From: Chromera velia
Lineage: Eukaryota > Sar > Chromeraceae
Direction: 5' to 3'
Length of the DNA: 27,694 nucleotides
NCBI GenBank assembly: GCA_018398765.1
Contig: JAHBMJ010000428.1
Location: 17,296 to 44,989 of the forward strand
Position numbers and translations under genes: made by a program. The first letter of the stretch is position 1, and each line of letters opens with the position of its first letter. A model generated the notes under the pieces. That model did not search any database, was not told the DNA's origin, and saw only the letters and a list, made by a program, of their open reading frames with translations. Shown here one piece after another: positions 1-10,186 of this stretch.

Positions 1-593
1 CCAGAAAAGTCAGCAGATTTCCTTTTCATTTGTGTCCCCTCTTTCTGTTCGATCCTATATTCCGTTTCTGCCCTTCGCCCTTCCTCCTTCTTGCCCCCCC
101 GTCTCGTTTATCTTGTCGCTTTCTTCACACCCTCCCCAGCCGCACAAACTGCTCTTGAGTTCGCCTTCACACGATGTCTTAGACCCATCAAGCAAGAATC
201 CTTCAAGGCAAAAAAGGAAGAGGAGAGGCGGTCCGAGGGACATGCGGGACACCGGGCAGCTTGGGGCATGGGAGAGACGCGTCATTTGCTCGTGTGCTCT
301 TGCTGGTGCCCCCCAAACTCCTTTCCCTTCTTCCTTCACCTCAGACAGAAAATTCTGTTTGTTTTGTTCTTCGACTTGAAGTCTGTGTGTGTAGAGGGCC
401 ATCAAATCATTTAAATCAGCGGAGGCGGGGCAAGTACACGTGTATCTATCCATCCAGGTGAGATGCACTTCACTTCGGGGACTGGCTGTACATTTTCGTT
501 TGACACGTTCTTCCGGCCTCGTAAGTCCTCTAGCTCTGGCACAAGCGACAAGTGCACCTGGCAGGCCCGGACCGATTCCACACATCTTCCCTC

Positions 594-737
594 ACAGCCA
601 GATTGCCTGACCGACTGACAGACTGATCGACTGATTGAGGAACGTTCACGCGATCTATGATGTCCTCAGGTCACAACATACACACTGACTGATTGACTAA
701 CTGACTAACTAACTGACTGACTGACTCACTCACTGAC
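594..737. repeat. imperfect (CTGA)n / (TTGA)n tetranucleotide repeat
   Basis: Two blocks of CTGA, TTGA and CTAA tetramers flank about 40 bases of ordinary sequence. This is a simple-sequence repeat of the kind that recurs throughout the spacers and introns of the window. Confidence 0.8.
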
Positions 738-1043
738 CCCTCTTGGAGTGGAGGCAGGATCGTCCTTCACGTCCTTCGAAGCTGCGCACCCTCCCATAGG
801 CAGACGGGGAGCATGCCAGATAGGCTAGTGATCTCTCACTCGCTTGATCGACAAAGATCGAAGCGACAGAATTAAGGGGGAAAGGCAAGAAGTTTCTCAC
901 AGAACACTTCAGCGCCTTTCTTTTTGGAGCACTCTGTCAAGCAGATGACAGTAGATCGAAACCTATTTGTGACGATCATCCGTCGATCATGCACGTCAGA
1001 ACTGCCTCAGAAGATCGATGTCAGAAGCTTCGATCGTATACTC

Positions 1044-1106
1044 GGTGGCCGGGGCCGCGCAGGCCCGACGCCGCGGCCGCCGCCGCGCGGCCGCGCGCGG
1101 CCGGAT
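1044..1106. other. CpG-dense GC-rich patch
   Basis: Almost entirely G and C, with many CpG steps and several overlapping GCGGCCGC-type palindromes able to form hairpins. It lies about 370 bases upstream of the first ATG of the GNAT gene. It could be part of a promoter or 5' UTR, but no specific element can be named. Confidence 0.4.
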
Positions 1107-1476
1107 GAAGAAGGATGCATGAAGCTGCCGTATATATGAATATAGTGGCTGCTGATAGTGGCTGACCTGAGTCACCCTGCTTCTGTATGCTTCTGTTAGA
1201 CGTACAGGGGTTTGAGGGATCTGAACACACGATAGTGCTCTTTTCTGTGTGACAAGAAAGACAATTTCTCCTGAGTTCCTTTGCCTCCAACATTTCAGAG
1301 AGGGGTGCTGAGCTCGGGTAGACATTCCAGCTTGATCAGACAGATTCCACAAGAGCTGACCGAAACTCGGGCACGCGAACCTAGAGAGCCCTGCCTTGTG
1401 TTTTTTCTTGTTGTCCATTTCCTCCAGTATCGCTAAGGGTGACAGAGCCACGGCAGTTAAGGAACAGACAGACAGG

Positions 1477-2187
1477 ATGAGTTCTGCCGAAAAGGAAAAG
1501 AAACGAGACGACAAAACTTCTCCAGACCCGGGGAAAGACAAACAGACCGAATGGTACTCACGGCCGGAACCGCCGCAGAGATCCCACTCGACCTATGTCA
1601 TCGATCGGCTCCCCTCAGGTGCGTGCACGTGATTGCTGCCTTTTTCTTTCAATCTCAAAATTATCTGGTCTATGTATCATGGACGCTCCCCATCCGGCCC
1701 TCAGCCCGTCTGAGCAGTGTGCAGCGTTAGCTTCCCCCGCCCCCTTCGAGTTGCCGGAGCGCTTAGCAGGCTGACGCGCAGAGTTTTCTTCCAGTGTGCG
1801 AAGGGAAAAGGAAGCAAAGGGAGTCGGCACTTGTAGTGTCTGCCTCTCTTTCCATACATGTCAACCCTCGAGCAGGCATGTGGTTTCCTTTCGTTCCTCT
1901 TGCCGTGTAGGCAGCTGACCTTTTCACGGAATCCCTGAGTGCCCGATCGGATGTTGCATCTGTATGCTGTCGCGTGACGGTTGCCGGTCCTCTCTGTGTG
2001 TGTGTGAGAGAGAGAGAGGGAGATGCTCCTACAAATGGAAACAGTGGGCGCTTGTTTAGTCCTCTTCCATGTCTAGTGGAAGGAAGCATAGGTGAAAGAA
2101 GAGCGAACTGCGAATAAGATTGGTTGACAGGTCTTCAGCTTTGCATTTGCTTGTTCCCTCTCTCCCCTCTCTCCCCCCCTCTCTCTC

Positions 2188-2224
<37 letters not shown>

Positions 2225-4131
2225 TCGCAGGTCTTGTGATCCGCACTTTTGAGGAAGGCGACAAGGAAGAAGTGAAGCGTCTGGTTCACCGCCACGTCCG
2301 GTCGCAGGTCCTTCCTGCAGCCAAATTTTGGGTTTTTCGGAATTTCTCTCACTTGTGCGTTTTGACGGTGATTCTGTTTCTCTTTCTGGAATTTTGGCGC
2401 CTTGTCTGTGTGTTGGTGATCTTTCACGTTTACCTTCTTTTGAGGTCTTGGTGGGAGTTTGAGTCCTACATTCGTGAAAGCAGCGACGAGCTGAATGACA
2501 TACACGCACAGTATCTTTCACAACCGAGAAAGCATTTTTGGATTGCGGAATTGAACCCATCGAAAGAGAAAGGGGCGGGGAAAAGGGGGGATAGGGAAAG
2601 GAAGGGGCCAGTGAGCAGAAGGGAAAAGAAGCCCGAGGAGACGGCAGGTGCCTCCCCACCTCCTCCCCCTCCTCGCGGCACAATCGTCGGGTGTGTCGGG
2701 GTAGCGCCAATGCGTGAAGACCCGGAACGCCTCTGTCAGGTGGGTGGGTAGACGCAATCGATCTTTCACTCCCTCACTCACTCACGCTCCTAGCTCACTC
2801 TGCACAGAGATCGAGGGTTTCCTTTCCCTTTCACCCACCCTCCCGATCTCTTCCTTTCCTTTGCTTTCACCTCCCTTCTCTTCTCGTCTCTCCTCTTTTC
2901 TTCACCTTTGCATCAACCCATCCGTTTATCCAGTTGTGTGACTCACCTCTTCGGATTGAGACGCCCTCCTAGTTCGGTCAGCCTAGTCTGTGTCTCCGTC
3001 CCTGATCTCATGTATGCAGACTGCATGGTGTCTTTCCTCTGTGACGGACTGAGTAAAGGTCCATGTGGGGGGGAAGGTTGTGATGGCTCAATTGACGCAC
3101 GCAAGGACGCATCAAAAGATGTAAAGGTGCCTTCAGGAAAGTTATGATGGCTCAAGTGTCTAGTTTTTGAGAAACCGTGCGTACCATTTATTTTTTCCTT
3201 TACTTGTTTTCATCACAAAACTGCCTCCCTGCCTCCCTGCAGGTGTACCGTCTTGTGGTGGCCCCCCACATTCGGCGTCTCCACGTGGGTTCTTATCTTT
3301 TGGACACGGTGCACGGGTGGGCAGAGAAGCACGGGTTCTCGGAATCGAGAATGATAGCCAACAACCTGCTGCCGTACATCCACTTCTTCTACAGGAAAAA
3401 CGGTACGCAGATGCAGAAAGACAGACAGACAGACAGACAGATAGAATACAAGCAGGCGTCTGTCTGTTCATGCATGCGTAGTTGAACTCAACGCAATCCC
3501 CATGCATCGACCTAGCTGCCTGCCTCCTTCCACGAGCTCCCCTAACTGGCTGCCGAGCGGAGGGGGTGCCTGCCGAGGGATGGAGGGAGGGAGGAAGGGA
3601 GGGAGGGCAAAGGACGAATCGATCGATCGATCTAGGGTTCCTTCCAAGAGCTGTCTGTTTGGTTGGTTGGAATGGCGCAGCTAGATTCACTGGCTGTCAG
3701 TCTAGCTGTAGTCTTCTTAATTCAACCAGAAGAGAGGAGAGGAGACGAAGCGAGAAGGTGGTTCGTTCGAAGCCCAACCGCTTGCGCAGGAAGGAAGGAA
3801 GGAAGGAAAACGGTTGTGCCGTCCTCAAACAGTCTTGATCGCATTGCATTGCATTTTGTGCCCCCCGTGCATGCGATGAGGTGCAGGATATGAGGTCCTG
3901 TACACGGCACAGCGCGCGCTGATGCGTGGTGACTTGATTGCGTACAGAAAGGTGTTGAAGGAGGAGCCGGTGGTGGAGGGAGATGGGGGGGGGCAGGGAG
4001 GGGAGGGGGTAGGGAGTGCAGCTGGTGAGGACTCACAAAGGCGGGGAAGGCTGGGCACTGCGCAGTCTCCCGTGATGACTCAGAAAGAAGAAGTCGCAAA
4101 GGGTCCCCTGTTGGCAGAGGGGCAGATTTGA
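1477..4131 (+). CDS. NAT8/camello-like membrane-anchored GNAT N-acetyltransferase
   Basis: Exons 1477-1618, 2231-2739, 3243-3402 and 3887-4131 join in frame with GT..AG introns to 351 codons ending in TGA. ATG 1477 is the first ATG in the open frame. Residues 49-78 match the first strand and helix of a GNAT fold (LVIRTFEEGDKEEVKRLV). Residues about 88-119 form a long hydrophobic hairpin followed by RSWWEFESYI. SDELNDIHAQYL and HFWIAEL (about 132-155) align well with the NAT8/NAT8L family, which acetylates cysteine conjugates or aspartate at the ER membrane. A Lys/Arg/Pro-rich loop (about 157-196, with PPPPPP) precedes the strand GTIVGCVGV. Motif A follows in exon 3 (VYRLVVAPHIRRLHVGSYLL) and the C-terminal strand is NGYEVLY. 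The acetyl-CoA loop is odd: the usual R-x-x-G-x-G/A reads R-R-L-H-V-G. The substrate is not predictable. An alternative spliced C-terminus is listed separately. Confidence 0.75.
2192..2221. repeat. (TG)n microsatellite abutting a splice acceptor
   Basis: About 15 TG units end nine bases before exon 2 of the GNAT gene (acceptor GCGTTCGCAG, exon from 2231). A CT-rich tract precedes it. The repeat may serve as part of the polypyrimidine/acceptor region of this intron. Confidence 0.85.
3418..3812. repeat. intronic tetranucleotide repeats (CAGA, GGGA, GGAA)
   Basis: The third intron of the GNAT gene (3403-3886) contains short runs of CAGA (about 3418-3442), GGGA/GGAG (about 3578-3610), ATCG (about 3616-3631) and GGAA (about 3790-3810). 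No coding signal was seen in it. Confidence 0.75.
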
Positions 4132-5547
4132 TTTGATGGGACTGGATGGGATGGGCTTCTTTGGTTCTTTGTTTTGGTGAGATGGATCAATCAACCTGTG
4201 TGTTTGTTGCCTGGTTTGTGGCATTGCGGTAGAGAGAGAAGGGAACAACAGAAAGGGGTGTATGGGTGGGCATGACTTCGAATGAGGGAGGTCCGGGTGA
4301 GTTTAAGGGGAACTGATGTAACACACACAGGTAAGTGTTCGATTGCAGGGGTTCTTCAGGAGGGGTTAAAAGAAAGAGGGGGGGCGTTTGGTTGGTGTCC
4401 CCTTCCTTTCCTCTCTCTGTCCCTCACTTCTTGTTTTGTATGAGGGAAGGAGAGACATGCAGGCAAGGTGAGGTGGTAAAAAATGAATAAAAAAGAGAAC
4501 AGGAGCAAGAGCAGGCAGCATCTATTTCCTTCCGTCTTCTTTGATAAAGAGAAGGAAGACATTGGAATGATCCGAAACGAACGAAATGGGCAGACGGGCG
4601 TACGCGTACATGCCATACAGAAAGGAAACGTAACAGAGAACAAGGGGGGGGGGGAGCGAGAGGGTGAAATCGAAGGCAGGCAGGCATAGAGGCAGGCTCT
4701 TTCCGCTGGATCGATTAAATGCACGTGTGTGTATATACGTGCATTCATTCATTCCTTTTGAAGTGGCTGAAGAAGGAAGGCCAGGGGCGAAAGCGAAGAA
4801 AATCAAGTCAGTCCAGCCGGCTGTCCTGAAGAGGGGACACGTAGAACAAGAGTTCTTTCTTCCTTTCGGTCATGAAAGAAACCTTCTTTGCAGTGACAGA
4901 GAAGAAAGACACTCACTCATTCATGCCTCACCTTAACCTACCACTCAACCAAGCAAGCGACGAAGCAACCAACGAAGCAACCAGTACACTCACTGGATGG
5001 ATGCATCGATGCGCTCTCCTCCTCTACTGGTGTGGATGTCATGTCATGTGATCCATCTCGCTTGTGTTCCTTGCTCGCTTGTCAGTTTTGAAGAAAGAAC
5101 GCTCGGTTTTGAGCGTAGAGAGAGAGAGAAAAGGTACGCAGGCACGCGAGAATTAAAGGAAGCAGATGCTGTTTGCATGATCCACAGAGAGAGAGAGAGG
5201 CACTGATCGATGGATGGATGGATGGGTGTGTGGGCAGGTGGGTGGATGAGTGCAAGAATATAGATGGATCGACGCACGCCTCCCTCCCTCCCTGCTCACA
5301 TGTACCACTCATACATTTGTGGGCGGATGCATGCGCTTTTGATCTTTCGGTGTGTTTACCTTGGGCAGGGAAGGAGCGAGGGTTGACGTACGGACCAGCG
5401 AGGGTGAGTGACTTGGGGGTGTTGTGAGGGTCCAATAATGGATTGATTCGATGAATCCCTTTTTTTCCTTCCTTCATTGATGAAGTCCTTTCTCTTCTTT
5501 TCTTTTCTTTTCGTGGCCAGTACCACGAATTGACAGGAATGTCGTGA
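4025..5547 (+). other. possible alternative intron and terminal exons of the GNAT gene
   Basis: Exon 4 contains a good donor (GTGAGG at 4025). Splicing there leaves phase 1. A 35-nt exon at 5369-5403 has an acceptor ending GGGCAG, a donor GTGAGT and the correct phase. It joins to 5521-5547, whose acceptor follows a strong TTTTC-rich tract. This gives the tail GKERGLTYGPARYHELTGMS, then TGA, for a 336-codon protein. A phase-neutral 48-nt exon at 5086-5133 could also be included. All junctions are canonical, but the exons are tiny and were found by eye, so chance is possible. If the model is wrong, 4132-5547 is downstream spacer. Confidence 0.35.
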
Positions 5548-6294
5548 AAGCTTTTGGGGGGAAAGAGGGAGGGGGTGCGCAGGGAGGGTTCCTTCCCAGA
5601 TTCGTCTCTCTCATCGTCTGCAGGTCTGTCGGTCCATCCATGCGTGCGTCAGGGTGCATACATGCACGCGGGTGTTTCTGTCTTTCTTCGCCCTACTCGA
5701 TTTCAATGAACGAGGCGCTGAACTCTCCCCCCCGCTGTCTCTTGCTTGCATGAAGTCTCTTTCTCCCTCTCTTTCTCTCTCGGTGTCGTGATTGATCCGA
5801 CGATGTTTGTGAACACCGACGGGAGGGTCGGATGGACGCACAGCTAGAAGCAGTCAGTCAGACAAGGGAGTGACTGACTGATGAATTCGGTCCGAGCTAG
5901 AGAACGTTTGCACGTCCATGCACTCACTCACTTTGCCTGTCGGTGTCTCTCTGTCTGCTTGTCTATCTGTCTCTTTCCTCCTTCGTCTCTGCGTGCGCGA
6001 GTGTGCGTGCATTTGTCGATTGATGGATGGATGCCGGTTTTTGTATAACTTGACGGACACGCATGCAGGCAGGCAGACAATTAACGGAAGGAGTTCCTTC
6101 TTCTTCCCTCTAGCTGGCTTCAGATCAATCGATCAATTTTGCCTGCATGGATGCATGTGCAGGAAAGCAGGACGTGTTTCTAGCTGCATGACTGACTGCT
6201 GGATCCAATTGTCGATGCACATTGTTTGGAAGGGGCCCTGCATGCCGGCCCTCACTGGTAGCCTGCTTAATTGTGCGTAAGTGTTTCAGCCATG

Positions 6295-6347
<53 letters not shown>

Positions 6348-6371
6348 TGAGTGTGAGTGTGAGTGTGAGTG

Positions 6372-6407
<36 letters not shown>

Positions 6408-6913
6408 TGTGTGTGTGTGCGTGTGTGTGTGTGTGTGTGTGTGGGTTTATGTATGTGTGTGTGAGTGTGTGAGTATGTATGTGTGAGGAAATCCCAATAC
6501 AACTTGAACTAGCAACTTTTGAATGCAAAATCATTTTTTGAAAACACGCGCCTGGAAGCAGCTAGGCTAGGAAGCAGGCTGGAACTACTAGTATAGGACT
6601 AGAAGCATGAAAATAATTGTAATTTGCTATTAAAACTAGTATTAAAATTTGATCAGACTCGGATTATCAGACTAAACGCCAGACTGGAAGTTGAATGGGA
6701 GGGCATTGACTTAAAGTTTGTTCCTAGTATCTGGCCTATGCGTCTTTCGTCTCTTCCTTCTGTCCTGGTTACTGCTCTCGCTGCTAGCTCTCTCTCTCAT
6801 GCGACCCCATACTTGACGTTCCTCCATCCGAATGCCTTCTTCGGCATTTGGCATTTGCTAAGTACTTCCTATCCCTCAGTCATAACCAGCGCACTGCCTA
6901 CTCCTCCTTCCTC
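5548..6913. other. spacer between the GNAT gene and the retroelement
   Basis: I see no gene here. The sequence is rich in tetramer repeats (CAGT, CTGT, GGAT, GCAG) and holds a large compound microsatellite at 6299-6484. From about 6520 to 6660 the composition becomes AT-richer. The true 3' edge of the retroelement may lie there, but no terminal repeat or poly(A) tail was found. Confidence 0.55.
6299..6484. repeat. compound microsatellite (TC)n (TG)n (TGTGAG)n (TGAGAG)n (TG)n
   Basis: About 185 bases of pure TC repeat pass into TG, then hexamers TGTGAG and TGAGAG, then TG again. The ordered interconversion suggests growth by slippage from one seed. The long open frames on the minus strand here are repeat artefacts. 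Confidence 0.95.
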
Positions 6914-7573
6914 CTAGCCCTCCCCCTGCACTCCTCTGGTCCCCTGAATGCACGCGCTTGCCGCTTTCAGGTGGGCAATCTGCAGTCGGGCTTAGATCCG
7001 GCCACACGTCTTGCTCACGTGTTGCCCCTATTTCTCACTCAATCGCTCTGCCACCCTCTTCAAGAACATCTTAGCCTCCCCCTCCATCGTCCTATCGACC
7101 GCACTCATGAGTAGGGTGAAGTCGCACCCTCTGTCCATATTTACCTGCCCATGTTTCCTCTTTTTTTCTTCTGTTGCTGCTTTGAGGGCTTGAGTCCAGG
7201 TCACCTTCTCCCTCGAGGTGGCGTGTGGGTTTATCACCCTGGTATCGAAAATTGCCAACCTCTATAGAGCATAGGCCCCCCGGACTTGGAAGTCCCCCCT
7301 TAGTGCCGGACATCCCTGCACCTCCCCTTCCTCCCTAATGATCGGCTCTTTTGCGTGAACCGCTCCCGCGGGGTATGCTTCTGCTGCTAGACTCGCCCAT
7401 GTGTGGTTGACTTCGTCATGTCGCAGCATGGGCAGTCCCCCTACTGGGCAGTTAAGGGCGTGTTGCAGACTCCACCTTCCCCCACATCCCTCACATCTGC
7501 TCTTCTCCCCCCCTACCCTCCCCTGATATTGGATTGTCATCGTATCCCGGAATTCGTCTGGGCTGAGATTCAT
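6914..7573 (-). pseudogene. retroelement C-terminus: Cys/His motif and nuclease-like domain
   Basis: Reading leftward, MNLSPDEFRDTMTIQYQGR leads into a CxxC...H...C motif and GGL...RHDEV. Then come RGDFQVRGAYAL, a TAG at 7262-7264, AIFDTRV, and a helix with EEKKRKHG and the box FTLLMSAVD. The frame continues past a TAG at 7028-7030 and a TAA, with residues that still resemble the family, to another TAG at 6914-6916. D-x-x-V-R-G followed by I-F-D-T-R-V looks like a PD-(D/E)XK nuclease core; that is inference from pattern, not proof. The three internal stops mark it as a pseudogene under the standard code. Confidence 0.65.
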
Positions 7574-8391
7574 TCCGTATTCCTTCAGGGGGGTGGCCGT
7601 CAGCCATCCTGACTGCCTCTTTTTTTTTGACTGCCTGACTTCCTCACACTGGTCCTCACTGGCTGCCTGCCCTGACTGGCTGCCTAACCTCTCCCACTCC
7701 TAAAGTTTCTCTACTGTTTCTTTTACTGCTTCTTTGTGGGCTGCCCTTACCTTCTGCCCCCTCTTCATATGCTCGTCTGCGTCTATGTCCTCTTCGCGAA
7801 GGATGGCCTTTGTGATCGCTTCACTGGCTACGACTGAGGTCTTATAGTCCCTATCTGCTGTTTCGGTGGGTTTAGGGATACCTAGGCCTAGCAGTCGGAC
7901 CGGGAGGGCGGCAACATCTCTTAGCCACATATCGTACTAGTTGGGGGGCCCTCCATTCCGTCGTCTTTTTATTAGGGCGGGGATGAGGCGGTTTCTGATC
8001 ATGCCTTCCAGCTGCCCCATCTGTTCCCCCGCCCCTGGTACTACCCGCACCACAAACTTCCATTCGTGTTGCAAGGATTTGGAACAGGCTGCGTATGCTT
8101 CGTGTGGGGCAAATTCTACTGCTGTTGCGACTCTCTCTACGTTTCTGGCCCACTCCTTCACCTTCTGCTGCACCCATTTCTCTCTGTGTGCGTCCGTGCC
8201 TACATACCCCCCTAGGAGATACGTCCCCTCTACTATCTGCAGGTCGGGGAACTCTGCAAAAATCTCCTTAGCTTTCTGCATAAATTGCAGGAGCACTGCA
8301 AGGATTAACTTGTCCACCTCCACTACATACCCTGCCGCGGGCCCCCTCTTGACTAACTCGCGTAGCCATGCTCGCAGCTGGCGCAACCAGC
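7355..8391. repeat. left copy of a 1037-bp direct duplication (RT thumb to Cys/His motif)
   Basis: This segment matches 8643-9679 at a constant offset of 1288 bases. I found only five differences, all transitions (7368, 7382, 7404, 7428 and 7449 in this copy), and all in the first 95 bases. The left copy ends exactly at the N gap and the right copy begins exactly after it. Minus-strand reading gives the RT thumb (RQLRAWLRELVKRGPAAGYV at its right end), LPVRLLGLGIP, and WLTATPLKEYGMNLSPDEF. It is probably an unmerged assembly overlap rather than a biological tandem repeat. Confidence 0.9.
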
Positions 8392-8642
8392 NNNNNNNNN
8401 NNNNNNNNNNNNNNNNNNNNNNNNNNNNNNNNNNNNNNNNNNNNNNNNNNNNNNNNNNNNNNNNNNNNNNNNNNNNNNNNNNNNNNNNNNNNNNNNNNNN
8501 NNNNNNNNNNNNNNNNNNNNNNNNNNNNNNNNNNNNNNNNNNNNNNNNNNNNNNNNNNNNNNNNNNNNNNNNNNNNNNNNNNNNNNNNNNNNNNNNNNNN
8601 NNNNNNNNNNNNNNNNNNNNNNNNNNNNNNNNNNNNNNNNNN
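8392..8642. other. assembly gap of 251 N
   Basis: A run of undetermined bases inside the retroelement, flanked by the two copies of the 1037-bp duplication. Any reading frame crossing it is meaningless. Confidence 1.
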
Positions 8643-9729
8643 GTGAACCGCTCCCACGGGGTATGCTTCCGCTGCTAGACTCGCCCATGTGCGGTTGACT
8701 TCGTCATGTCGCAGCGTGGGCAGTCCCCCTACTGGGTAGTTAAGGGCGTGTTGCAGACTCCACCTTCCCCCACATCCCTCACATCTGCTCTTCTCCCCCC
8801 CTACCCTCCCCTGATATTGGATTGTCATCGTATCCCGGAATTCGTCTGGGCTGAGATTCATTCCGTATTCCTTCAGGGGGGTGGCCGTCAGCCATCCTGA
8901 CTGCCTCTTTTTTTTTGACTGCCTGACTTCCTCACACTGGTCCTCACTGGCTGCCTGCCCTGACTGGCTGCCTAACCTCTCCCACTCCTAAAGTTTCTCT
9001 ACTGTTTCTTTTACTGCTTCTTTGTGGGCTGCCCTTACCTTCTGCCCCCTCTTCATATGCTCGTCTGCGTCTATGTCCTCTTCGCGAAGGATGGCCTTTG
9101 TGATCGCTTCACTGGCTACGACTGAGGTCTTATAGTCCCTATCTGCTGTTTCGGTGGGTTTAGGGATACCTAGGCCTAGCAGTCGGACCGGGAGGGCGGC
9201 AACATCTCTTAGCCACATATCGTACTAGTTGGGGGGCCCTCCATTCCGTCGTCTTTTTATTAGGGCGGGGATGAGGCGGTTTCTGATCATGCCTTCCAGC
9301 TGCCCCATCTGTTCCCCCGCCCCTGGTACTACCCGCACCACAAACTTCCATTCGTGTTGCAAGGATTTGGAACAGGCTGCGTATGCTTCGTGTGGGGCAA
9401 ATTCTACTGCTGTTGCGACTCTCTCTACGTTTCTGGCCCACTCCTTCACCTTCTGCTGCACCCATTTCTCTCTGTGTGCGTCCGTGCCTACATACCCCCC
9501 TAGGAGATACGTCCCCTCTACTATCTGCAGGTCGGGGAACTCTGCAAAAATCTCCTTAGCTTTCTGCATAAATTGCAGGAGCACTGCAAGGATTAACTTG
9601 TCCACCTCCACTACATACCCTGCCGCGGGCCCCCTCTTGACTAACTCGCGTAGCCATGCTCGCAGCTGGCGCAACCAGCCAGTATTGGACGCGTCATCCG
9701 CATAGTAGAGCTGGTGCCAGTATCTCTAA
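8643..9729 (-). pseudogene. retroelement RT catalytic box, thumb and linker (right copy)
   Basis: Reading leftward: WHQLYYADDASNTGWLRQL holds the catalytic YADD (9693-9704). The thumb follows with GTYLLGGYVGTDAHREKW, APHEAYAACSKSLQHEWKF and a LEGMIRNRLIPAL segment. After a TAG (9225-9227) comes LPVRLLGLGIPKPTETADR. After another TAG (8988-8990) the frame runs through WLTATPLKEYG to the Cys/His motif and reaches the N gap. A further TAG lies just before the YADD segment (9726-9728). No frameshift was found in this part; all three stops are TAG. Confidence 0.75.
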
Positions 9730-9892
9730 GGGGGATTGCGCTCCTGCTGCTGTTGCTTTTTCTTCTCCGTTCCGGCTGCCACCCCTGCACTCCATCTGTC
9801 TGCTATAAAAAACCAGTCGCTTCCGTTTTAGGCCGACGCGAAGGCGGCTAAAGAGGACGATGCTGTGCGATGCGAATCGCCAAGGGGTAGGG

Positions 9893-10080
9893 CTGGTAGG
9901 CGAGCTGAGGGGGGGAACGAGTGGAGGGAGGAGGGGGAAAAGGAGGAGTAGGAGGAGGAGGCGACGGAAGAGGCATGGAGGGAGGAGGAGGAGGAGGAGG
10001 AGTAGGAGGAGGAGGAGAAGGGGGAGGGGGAAGAGGGGGGGGGAGAGGAGCGGGAGGATGAAATGGGGGAGGAAGCTGAA
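9893..10080. repeat. polypurine (GGA)n-rich tract
   Basis: The + strand is almost pure purine: GGA, GGAG and G-runs, including runs of eight or more G. It belongs to the insertion in the RT palm. On the minus strand it reads as serine-rich low-complexity sequence (SSSS repeats). Such mirror-like purine tracts can form triplex or G-quadruplex DNA, which may also explain assembly trouble nearby. Confidence 0.85.
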
Positions 10081-10186
10081 GATGATGAAAGGGCGGCTGC
10101 CTGTCTACCTATCTTGTGTATCGAGTTGTCCTCTCTTTCTGTCTGGTTAGGCATATGAGTGGTTGTGGCGGTGGGTGTATGCTCTT

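Larger units (their letters stand above)
1..1476. other. upstream spacer of the GNAT gene
   Basis: I see no convincing gene here. Open frames exist on both strands, but none has a recognisable domain and they overlap one another. The stretch holds a tetranucleotide repeat (about 594-737) and a very GC-rich patch (about 1044-1106). A pyrimidine-rich tract ending in CAG at about 1428 looks like a splice acceptor. The gene at 1477 may therefore have a spliced 5' UTR whose first exon lies in this stretch; this is inference. Confidence 0.5.

Noticed and set aside
55-585. 176-codon open frame on the minus strand near the left edge
   Set aside because: No recognisable domain, no splice context, and several overlapping open frames on the other strand of equal quality.
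996-1541. 181-codon minus-strand open frame over the first GNAT exon
   Set aside because: It is antisense to a supported exon and its end is an Arg/Ala-rich translation of the GC-rich patch.
4664-4936. Possible exon with VAEEGRPGAKAKKIK-like text in the alternative GNAT intron
   Set aside because: Its only nearby donors are weak and leave the wrong phase for the downstream micro-exons.
8268-8861. 197-codon minus-strand open frame
   Set aside because: It reads through the 251-N gap, so its middle is undefined; only its two ends are retroelement coding.
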